NCBI RefSeq assembly: GCF_026151205.1
Contig: NC_087074.1
Location: 15,916,962 to 15,980,961 of the forward strand
DNA from: Bolinopsis microptera
Taxonomy: Eukaryota > Ctenophora > Tentaculata > Lobata > Bolinopsidae
Direction of reading: 5' to 3'
DNA length: 64,000 nt
A program made the position numbers and the translations under genes. Each line of letters starts with the position of its first letter. The stretch's first letter is position 1. A model generated the notes under the pieces. The model ran no database searches. It worked only from the letters and a program-made list of their open reading frames with translations, and was not told where the DNA came from. Positions 24,401-36,400 of this stretch are shown here, piece after piece.

Positions 24401-27400
24401 ATGCCTGATCAAGGCAGTTTTTAATAATTGAAATATAGTATAGTACTTAAGAATACTCAGCCATCTAAAAAAAACTGTGTGACTTTAACATTTTCACCTG
24501 ATTTTTGACCGCGCCTTTTTTATGGCGTGTATTTTAGGCAATTTTTGGGGTATTTAACGACAGAAATCGTTGTTGGTTTGCAATAGTTCGGTATAATGCA
24601 TGGTATCATCAGAAAGCTTAGACAATTCCCTATCAGATGCAATAAGAATCACTTTGGGAACTTTTGGGCAACTCTGTTTACAAAATTAAGAAACTCAAAA
24701 ATTGGGTAAAATTTGCTGCATTTTTAGATAATTTATGAGCTCAATTTTGCTATTAAATTGACATATTTTAGTTATTCTCCATGTTTGTGGCATTTTTTGC
24801 ATCCTAGACCAGATGCATATGGATGAAAAATCAAAATATCACAATTATTATAGTTAAAATTGATAAAAATCCAAAAAATCGTGATTTTAAACGAAATTTT
24901 TGAAAATAACAGGAACAATTTTGGTGTTTCAGAAAATTTTGGTCATATAAATGGGCACAACTTTTGTTCTGATCAATATTTTTTCATAATTCAAAAAGAT
25001 TCGAGTTCCTAAGATAGCTGTCCTTCGTTTACAGTTCATAAAAGAGCTTTAAAATTGATTAAACCTCTAAAAAAACAACTTTTCCTGGGATCAGCCTCCT
25101 ATTTTTGGACTACAAGATTGCTCAAAATCGGCCCAAAAATTTTTTCTGAGACATTTTCGGCCCTGTAAATGATTGGAATCGTATTTTTGTACCCAAATTA
25201 CCTTAGAAACAAAGTTAGGGGCATGTGTGGTGGTCTAAAATACCCTATGCTAGCATGACCCCCACTCACAGCCCACTGTGCATATTTAACATATTTAACA
25301 TATTTAACATATTTAACATATTTAACATATTTAACATATTTAACATATTTAACATATTTAACATATTTAACATATTTAACATGCTACATTTCTTCATCCC
25401 CTGTAAAATACAGCTAAAAACCAAACCACGTGTGAAACATATTGTTACATATTGTGTCCCTGGTGTGAACGTCTAGTTGTTTACTTTACTGTAGAACGTT
25501 CTACAAATGTACTCCTAAGTCCTAGACTTATCCTAGATGTTATCCTTAGATGTTTAAGATTACGAAAACCCATTGACAGAAATGATCCGATTATGAAGGA
25601 GTAATTAATTGTGAGCAGCCAGGGATTGGCTTATCCTGAGCAAGTAGATCAATATCCAACACTGGTGGAAATAAACTGGGATATAACTTCAGACACAGCG
25701 AGGAGGACAACAGGTTAGTAGCACAAATACAGAGCAGATAGCCGCCCTCAACACAGAGCTGGGGCATCTCACTGCTACTTCTGGGCATCTCAATCAGAAG
25801 ATAACACAGGTTAACACAGTTTTAACTCAGTTTTAACACAGACTAAGTACAGATTTTTAAAAGGTCATTTGTGTTTCGTCACACATTCTACTTAGTAATT
25901 TCATTACTAGCAATTGATTTGGAATTTAGCCGTATTTCAAACATACGATATCCTTAAATCACCTTTTTACGGCTTAACAAATCATTTGTCTTATCTTCTT
26001 AAACCATCAGTTAGAGGAAGAAAAAGAGCAGGATGTACAGAGGTATGAAAAGTTAACAGAAGAGAGGAACCAGCTCATCAAAGAGAAAAATGATGTCGAG
26101 ATGTAAGTGGTCAGAACTCAGAATACCATCTCTCAGTTTCCAGAGGTATTCTAACGTTTCGTCAGGAGATGGCTAGTTTGGATTTAATCACCAGTTGGGA
26201 CCTGACTGCTGATTATTAGTTATATTGTTAATAAACTGAGAGATAACTTACAGTACGATTGTTTTTCAGCGAGATGGGAAAGCAGCGGGATGCGTTCAAA
26301 GAGGAAATCCGAACCATGAAAAACGACATGAAGAACAACGAAAATAAACACGAGGTGAGAAGGCGTTAGAGTTAGTTAGATAGTTCCTGTTACAGTAAAA
26401 CCTCAATTTACCTCTCTCCTATTTATTGCGAATCCCGATTTACCGCAGCTGTTTGCTTTCCCCCTAACTTAATATTAAGGTATCTACACGGGTAAAGGTT
26501 AGGAGTTTGATACAACAAATATAACCTGTGTTTAGTAAAAGAAGGACAAGCTTTTCAGGTTTTTATTCCAGAAGGTTTTACATCATGACCCTAAGATATA
26601 ATAATACTTTAGGTATTCTGAAGAAACATGGTATTTCCACGGAATGCACCAAGGCAAGAATGGCATGCCTTTCCTAGAATAGTATCTTGAGTACTGACCA
26701 TCCCCCCTCTTTATATATTATAGTGTATCATTACTCACCGTCTCCCACTTCCCAAAGTTTCTCTTAGCTAGTGAATTTTCTCTATTAAGTATCATGTCCA
26801 TCTGCATCGTTCAGTATATTATAATATTTCTTACTTGCTTACTTTGATTTAACTTTTAATTGCCAATTGCTATCTTAGACTTGATTAATAATTGTACGTC
26901 GTACGAGTGTCTAGTCTATCTTCAATATTACTTTAACCATGATTTCCCTTTAACCAGCGCTATTATGAATCAGTCAAGCTTAAAATACATTCCTGACTCG
27001 GACGTATTTGTCATATTCAAAGGAGCATTCTTCTACCTAGCCCCTCTCACCATACCTTTGAGCGTGATAGTGATGATCCAAAACATTGTCATCTTCGCCA
27101 ACTATTATAAGGACAGAAAGAAGTTGATCCCTAGTTTGTTCATGGGTATTGCCCTGTCTGACATTCTCAGAGCACAAGGAGAGTTGGTACTCTCAATGAT
27201 TAGTATCCTAGCGTACACAGGACTGGTTGAGGTGACTGTTCTTTATAAGAGCTTGGTTTACTACATGCTAACAGCCCTCCCTGGTGTCAACTGGTCCAAG
27301 GTGTTCAATCTAGTGATGACTGTCGTTATCACTGTAAAAGTGGTAAACCCTTTCAGCAGACTCGACAATGATCGTGTTAAGAGAGTGGCGACTTACTTTT

Positions 27401-30400
27401 GTAGCGCTATATTACTGCTTAATATTTTAGATTTAATCGTAGTGATTGTTGTAGAATTCAAACCGAGTTTAGTAAATTTTGATGCGATTATGCATCCTTA
27501 CCTTTATCTTTACTGTTTGCTTGGATTTGTTCTTCCTGGAGGTCTAACAACTGCTAGCTTGTATTGCCTGTCTGACATGTCGGGATGTAGCCATTTGAAG
27601 ACAGAGAGTCAAAGGGCTCTACAAGTAGACTTTTGTGGATCAGTTGCAGCTGTCTTTTTGTTAGGTCCTCCGATATTAGTTCTTGTTTGTATGATAATAC
27701 AGGTCATCTACTTGAGGAGATCTCTACGAGAAGAGGAAGCTACCCTACTGATGCCCAACACTTCCCGCCACGTTTCCATAACAGTCTTCTTTACATCAGT
27801 CCTCTTCTTCATATGTAATACTATGTATGCCTTAGCAGCCGTTGGTTGTATCATCAAAAGGAACTCAATCAAATGGGATAAAATATCGGCAGATATAGGT
27901 GTGATGATAGGATTCACTGAGTTCACTCTGCCTCTAATATACGCAACGTTGTATCCAGTTATATTGATCTGCAGGAAGGAAGAGTTGAGGAGGAGGTATC
28001 TAGAGTACTGGAGAAGAGTTACCTTCTGGTTTAGACATGCTGAGACTGTGGTATTGGACCAATGAACAAAATTGTCCGTTTGAAAACTTTAACAGACCGT
28101 TCACGTTTTACGTGAGCCACTGTCAAGTTTGATCATCTTCTAACAAGTCACTGTCCATGTCAGTGATACTAACAGTGACGCTACTTAGTGCCTACTTCAA
28201 AAGATAGCACTAGTACTGTAGTAATATAGTGCATAACGTTAGATGAAATATGTAACGTTTTATATAATAATAAAGATAAAAATATAGTATGATTAATTGA
28301 TGTGATAATGATGAAACGTGTTGAACAAATAACAATCGATTGGATATATTATGAACATCTACATTCTGCGCCAATATCATCCCCGGTTTTAGAAGCCGTA
28401 AAATGTTTTGTTGGTGCACTTATCACAGTTAGTTACATTTATTTGGCATATGTTTGGCATTCGGACCACCTTCAACGTCACGAGTAGACATATCAGTCAT
28501 CGCAAAATTCTCAATTACAATGATTCGATTTTTTAAATTTAAATTGTGCCTCTACTTTAATTATCGTGTTTGGATTACAATTATGTTTTGTATTTTGTTG
28601 ATATATTTTGAAGATTGTCTAATTTAATCCTACCTTTATTTAAATCGCCTTCAACTCCATGACAATTCATCGTGAAAAACAATGATTGCAAAGAACTCCC
28701 TTTCATGCAAATGGTATGTAACAACTAACATATCGTGACAGCTAGGATATGTCATGTGACAACTAACACTGTCCTTATCAGGTGTTGAGGAAGAAGTTGG
28801 AGGGATCCAGAGAGGAGCTAGCTAAGATGGAACACGAGGTCAGAGGATTACAGACCAGTTTGGCTGATAAAACTAACAGTAACGAGAGGCTTACCGAGGA
28901 AATCGGTACGTTTTCTTAAACTTAATACTTTAAACTAAGTTTTTGTAGTGTGATTTTCGTACTTTATAATTGGATTGTTCCGCATTCAGAAGAGCGCTTA
29001 TTATTAATGTTCAGGAGTTCTAAAAACGGATAATAGTGTGATGAGTCACCAACTGAACGAGCTGAAGACCACATCTCAAGAGCGCTTCACGGAGATTGAA
29101 AACTTAAAGACGAGAATAACGGTCATTCAAGAAGACAACAAGAACATCAGACTGAAATCTGATGAAAGCTTGTCAAAAGTGAAAGAGAAAGAAGTGCTGT
29201 ATAAAGAACTCCTGGATAAGCTCACTGAACTGCAACAGAAACTCCATGGCGATCAGATCAAGGTATTTCTCAGAGATTTTTCGCTGTAGCGCTACACATT
29301 TTAAGCTGTTTCTGAATTTGTGTGAAACCCATTTCAAAGTTTTTAAAAACTCTCGAATACGATGCTACTAATCGAACCTATCGCATCTTTGACATTAGGA
29401 ATTTAGGACGCTTAATTCAAGATGAACCCACAAGTCAGAAGCTAGTGGGTTCCTTCTAATGAGCACAATTTAAGCTATTGTCACAGCGCGCAAAATTATA
29501 AAACGTAACGCGCGAAATTAAAATATTGATAAAAGTTTGACTTTTAAGCACCGACTGCGACAGTAATGTTATATATTATATAATATATAATATAATAGCA
29601 GCCCCGTCGGTCAAGCAGATAGAAATGTATTGACTTACAAACCCAAAAACGTTCGTTATTGATGAGTGATGACTCAACAATGTGATACCAAAGAACTACA
29701 CTGTCCCGTGCTATACTCGCCATTTTAGCACCAGATAGAAATCAATTAAGTTCATCTCTCATGACGACGTGATGAATATACCGAAAATATATTTTTTAAA
29801 CCACATGCTAATTTTAAAAGAATATATTATCTCGCAATGATAGCGGGGGTTAGTTCGATACAATATGGATAACCGACAACTGCATCATAGCTGACTAGTG
29901 AGTCAAACGAGGAATTTATTTCAGCACATCGAAGAGATAAGCGTTGTAAAGGAAGAACTTCAAGAGAAGATTTACTGTCTAGAGAGTGAAATGAAGCAAG
30001 TAAAGTTTGAGCGGGATAACAAAGAGTCTCAAATTGTCGCTCTTAAGGGTCAGATTAGTAAACGGTCTGAAGAGAAGGTGATTATTTTCTTATCTAACAA
30101 TATTTTTCCGTTTCTAATTGTACCTGTCAAAGAATCTTAAAAAAAAAAAAAAAAAACACAGATGGTCCGTTCGAGTAATGTCAGCGGTGGAGACGGTGGT
30201 GACGCCAACTCCAACATATTTAACCCGAAGAAGAAATCATTTGTATCAACAACCATTGCATTAATGATCAGCTTCGCCACATTTAACATCCGTGGGCTCG
30301 GTGTTCAGCAAGATGATAGCCTACATAGTAAACGTGAGTTACTAGGATTAGACTGTGAAAAGTACAATGTCGACATCTGCGCTCTGCAGGAAACTAAAGT

Positions 30401-33400
30401 CACCGAATCAGACAGCCTTGTTTTGCGCAACGGTTTTAACTTGTTTCTGTTCGAGCAGTTGGACAGTCGCCATGGAGGCTTGGGTTTTATAATCAGTCCT
30501 CGCATGATGAACTATGTGGTTTGCTGGAAGTACATCAGTGACCGGGTATGCTATGTCGATATTTGCATCCCCTCACGTAGCGGTACACCCCTACGTTGCA
30601 GGGTGATCAATGCCTACTGTCCACATCAGGGGCTAGTCCGTAAAAATCCAGTTGTTTTGGATAACTTTTATGGGCAGCTAAGAGAGGCCAAGAATGTACC
30701 CTCTAATGTGGAGTTGCAATTTCTGGGTGACTTTAATTCAAAACTGGGTAAATTATCCCTTTCTGATATTGAACAGGGTTTTGGTAGATATATGGGGAAA
30801 TACGGAATGGGAGAAAGGAACGAAAATGGTTCTAGATTACTGGATTTTATCTCAGAAAATAATCTGTTTGCTGTGAACACTAGTTTTATACAACCTAGCA
30901 GACGTGTTACATCATTTACTGGTTGGCGGAAGGATTGGTCGGCTGGTCGGTACAGTAAGAAGACACTGCCTGTATACTCTCAAATAGATTACATACTATG
31001 CCGAAATAGATCTAAGTGTCTTTTGACTCAATCAAGAACTTATGCTGGTACTAAAACATTTTCAGATCATAGACTTGTCATTGCTCGCATCAATTTCAGC
31101 AACATTCATCTTTGTTTCAAACCTAAACAACGTCGTGTTCCTTCTTATAATATATCAGAACTTGTAAGCAACAAAGATATGCAACATAAATATCACTTGG
31201 CCCTTCAAGGCAAGTTCTCAAATTTTGTGACCAGCAACGATCCAAATGCCGACCTTCAAAATCTTATGTCTCATATTCGTGATGCTGCCAATGTTTCCAT
31301 CGGCCCAAAACCTAAAGCTCGCTTGAAACATCACAGCAGTGATGACACTCTCAAAGAGCTTGTTGAAAAGCGTCACGATCTCCGACAGCTACTTAACAAT
31401 AATCAATCTCTTGATCGAACTACATTGAGGTCATCCATCAACCACCTCACTAATAGTATCCAGAAAAGATTAGTTGAAGTGAGGTCTGCTCAAGCTGATC
31501 AGACCTATAGTGATATTACTAACACAAACGATTCAAGGAAAATGTTTGAAGCAGTAAGACATCTTCAGAAAAGTAAACCACCTAATAACTCGATTGGTGT
31601 TCATGATGAAAATGGCTGTTTGATTGCATCTGACGACATGAAAGCTTCTGTTGTTAGAGACTATCTCGAAAAACAGCTGACTCGCAATGAGCAACCTCTC
31701 GAGCCTTTTGAGGGTCTACCACGTGCTCTCAATGTCCCTTTTACTGGAGTTGAAATACATGCAGCCACCTCTAGCTTGAAAAATGGGAGGGCAAATGGTC
31801 CCGATGGAATACCCAACGAGCTTATTAAGTACTCTAATAGTACAGTCCATGAACATTATGCTGGAATCATAAACAGTTGTTTCGAGACACATACTTTCCC
31901 CATTTCCATTGGAGAGGCTACTATAACACCCTTACAGAAGCCTAAAAAACCTATTGGTCCCCTGAAGAATTTACGTCCACTCACCTTGTCCAATGCAGCC
32001 AGAAAAATTCTGTCTATGGCTACTCTTAAAAGGATAGAAGAAAAAGTGAACGCCTTCACTGGTCCATGGCAGTGTGCATATAAACGCGCTCGTTCTTGTG
32101 CTGATATTGTTTGGTGTCAGCGAGTTCTACTGTCAGTTGTCCAAAGGAAGAAATGGGAGTATCATCGCATGGGCATTGATATGTCTAGTGCGTTTGACAC
32201 GATCAAACGCACTACGATTCTTGAACTCCTGAAACTGTGTGGCTGTACTGAGGATGAGCTGAGGATTGTCCGGTTGTTGTTGTCCAACACAAAGCTACGG
32301 GTGAAGGTAAATGGAGTTCTTTCAGCTGAGTTTTTAAGTCTCCTTGGAGCTTTCCAAGGTGACTGTCTATCCGGCTGTCTGTTCACCCTTGTCTTGGCTG
32401 GTGCTTTGAATGAACTTAGATGGACTATAACAATCAGTTTAGATAGGCCGATCCCCCCGATTACTATTGCTGGCCTTCCACTTGACACTGAATATGCTGA
32501 TGATGTTGACTTCAATGATGAAGAGGAAGACAACTTGAGAGCTATTTTGCCCCAGGCAACAGCTATACTCGAGAAATGGAACCTCTTTGTCAATGAAGAC
32601 AAAACGGACTTCACTCATGTTTATTTAGCTAGTACGGGTGAAGTCGACAGTGATGGAAAATTAGTGTCGGGGAATGAAGCATGGAGGAAAAGTATCACTC
32701 TAGGGTCCGTCTTGTGTAGCAAAGCTGATATTCAGCGTCGCATAAACCTGGGATATGCTGCCTTTAACAATTACAAGAAGGCCTGGAGTGATAAACTGCC
32801 CCTAAACAAACGTCTAATACTGTATAATGCCTTAGTCGTATCGGTTCTTATGTACAACTCATCCTGTTGGGCCGTCCCGAAAATATTCCTTGAAAAACTA
32901 GATGTTGTTCACCGCAGACATGTTCGCACTATTTTGAATATAAAGTACCCAGGAGTCATCTCCAACAAAAACTTGTATAAACGCTGCAATGCTGAACCAT
33001 TGTCAGACAAAGTGGCCCGTAGTCGGTGGAGAATGCTAGGACATGTTTTGCGGGGTCCTGTTGACGGACCAGCGTTTTCTTCCCTCATTTTTGCCATCAA
33101 TACACTGGACTTACCAGGGAGAAGAGGAAGACCCCAAAGCAATCTATTCTCGCTGATTGTGCATGATTTATGTAAAAGAAATATTTATTTGAATAATATC
33201 TTTGACCTGCATTATCTCCGTAATTTGAGTTATGACAAGAGATATTGGCGGAAATTGCAATGAAGTTTTTAATATTTAGTTTTTGTTTTAGGGAAAGATT
33301 AGACTTGGGCGTTGTTTTTTTAACTATCCCTTGTTTAGAACTTTGATTTTTTTTTTTTTTTTTTAGATGTAGCCTACTGGGTCTACAAAAACTATCGTTT

Positions 33401-36400
33401 TAAAAATAATGCTCCAGGTATCAACTAGTGCAGTGCCAGTACCTACCGGTATTTCGGAAGAGGCAGCGCAGCAATATCGAGAACTCTACGAGAAATTCAT
33501 GGCTCTGCAAGGGGAGGTCCAACAACTAAGATCTGAGAAAATTATCCTGGATAACTCTGCTACTCAACTAAAGTTTAATCTTGATACTGAGCGGGAAAAG
33601 TTGTCCGCCACTGAACTGGTTTGTTGTTTAATGTTATTTAAAATGTTAAAAATTCCAAAATTCGTATGATTCTCCGATAACTCTAATCAGTTAGTAATGA
33701 TTTCATTATAGTTTATTATAATTATATTGCTCTGTGATCCGAAGTCTAACCCAGTTTTAGAATGGTTGTACAATGTACCACCCATCTTTCACCTGAGCAA
33801 CTCCATAAGCCTTCACATTTTGTTGAAGTTGCCATAATTTAGAAGTGATTACCCATTCAATTAACCAAGAGTAAACTGTTTCAGGCGATCAAAAATACAA
33901 CAGATTTGTTAAATGATACGAAAGAAAAGATGGGAGATGTTCAGTCCCTGAACAACAAGGCTAGCAATGACATAACAAGGTAAGAACAGAACAATGCCGG
34001 TTAAGTTCCGGCAGGAATTTTTATTATCAGTCTTAAATTAAAATGTTTGTTTAACTCACCTGATCATTCTCAATGTCTAGGTTAGAAGAGATACTGAAAG
34101 TAGAAAGGGATAAATACTGCAGATTGTCAGCGGAGCACGATATCGAGAGATCAAGCATAATAAAACTTAACAGCTCTATTGCCACTTTTAAAGAACAGAT
34201 TGAGAAACTCAAAGAAAACTCCAAACAGCAGGTATAGTAAAAAACTCTACTGAGAAATGAAAGGAGGCTACCAAAAAAATTGATTAGAATCATAAATTAA
34301 CGATCGAGATCAAAATAACACGCTGTAGTTGAGTTGCAAATGAAGTGTCAGTGTAGAAAATATAAACCGTGATTTGATTGGCTACAAAGTATGGCTAACT
34401 TTGAAAACTCTGTGTTGATTCTGTATTAACTCCAGGAGACAGAGAAGATAGCCTTCCAGAAGCAACTGATGGAGAAAGAGCAGATGCTGAGTAGTGAAGC
34501 TAAACTCCGACTTCACATGAGCTCTCAACTCTCTTCTAACTCAAACTATGTGGGTTTCTTTCTAATTCTATCACAATAAAACCTTCCATTTCTTGTAATT
34601 CAAACTATTTGTGTTTTCTTCTAACTCTTATCATTTGACTTGGTGTATTCCTCAAGCAAGTCTTACCATAAATCTCGCACACAAACAGGAAACAGCGCTG
34701 GAGAACGAGAGGAAGAAAGCGGAGAAGTTGGAGGAGAAGTGCGAGGTGCTGTGCGGACAGGTGGAGAGACTGAAGACTAGTGTGGAGGAGGGTGAGACTT
34801 CCAGAAGGAAACTTAGAGAGGAGCTCGAGGTAAGGGAGAGGAGTGATGATGAGTTAATTTATATGTTTCTTAGAAGTTCTTTAGTTCTCGTCAACTTATC
34901 GTATCGTCCTACATGATGTGTCGAAGGATTAAATTTTTAAGTTAAAAGGATTTTCTTTCTAAGGTTCAGTTTCAGCAAAGACACAATGATTATATGGGGT
35001 AGGATATTTCCTATGGCTATATGTTGTGTTTCTATTGTCTGATTTATTATCACTTCCAGGAGGCTACAAGACCGCAACCTAATGCTGGACAACACGAAGA
35101 TAAGATAAGGTCACTGAAACAGAAACTAGCTGCGGATCGAGAGAGCTTTAAAAAGGTGATTGTTTGCAGGAACCGGTTAATTCGGAACGATGAATGATAA
35201 GATAGCATTGTGCACAATTGTAATTTGTGACTAACAAAATTAAACAGGGTGAATTTCCATTCTGGTTTAGGTCGTGTGATCGTGAACTCTTCTATAATAA
35301 CGACTTACACATTGTTCTACTTCAAGATTCAAGATGATTTGACAAAGAAAGTTAAGAAAGCTCAACTTCTTGTAAAGGAGGAGGCCGCCCAGAGAAAGGA
35401 GCTCACTGATAAATACATTATGTAAGTATCATTGATCATCCAATTATCTAATTAATCAAGTAATCGATTTACTAGTCAGCTGATTAATTATTTAATGAGA
35501 CTCGCATTATTACTTTAAGAAGCAACGTGGTTGTTAAACGAAAAGCTTCCAAAATTACTGTTTGACTCACAGCTCAGGAGATAAAATAACAATCCTTGTT
35601 CTCCAACTTACCCTCTCGCAACCACCCAGTGTTTTCTGAAGACATTATATCACTGATAATACTGTACCGCAGGGTTAAGAGCGAAATAGGAGAGTTACAG
35701 GGGAAAATGACAGTACTTCTTGCTGATAACGAGCGTTTAAAAGCTCAGTACGAGTCACTGATGAAAGAGAAAGCTACTGTTACTCAGGAGAAAACTGAGT
35801 TGGAAACTTCGTTAAGGACTGATTACGTTCTCAGGTAGAACCTAACGTATTGTGTTTTATTATGACCGTTGTTAAGGACGCAGGTTTTGCAGACTGACCA
35901 GCTAACTTAGTCATTGTACCAGTCGACTGAGCTGTCTGACCCTTAAAATGAGAATGATATTTATATGAAAATTGTTCAGGAGAGAGGTTGAAATGTCGAA
36001 GAAGAATCTGGAAGCTCGAAATAGGGTGGAATACAACAAGAGGCTACAAGAAATGAACCAAAAGTGGGACCAAGACAACAAATCTAAAGAAGCGATGGAC
36101 AAGTTCAAGTGAGTGACCTTCAGTTGTCAGATTTTGAAAATATCATCCCCCTAAAGACATAAGTATGATTAGAGTCGTAGTAAAGATGATTAATTAATTA
36201 ATAACACATTATTGACTCTATTAGGTCCACTACTGAGTCTAAAATTCGTGAAGATCTTGAAAAGAGTAACAGACAGCTAAAACAAAAGGTACAGGGTGTT
36301 TCAAAAGTCTTGCAAATATGTGCTTTAGTCTAAACTCACATTCTGACGTTGTTCTTTTTAGATATTCTTTATTATTTTGATCGCAGATTAACGTAAAACA

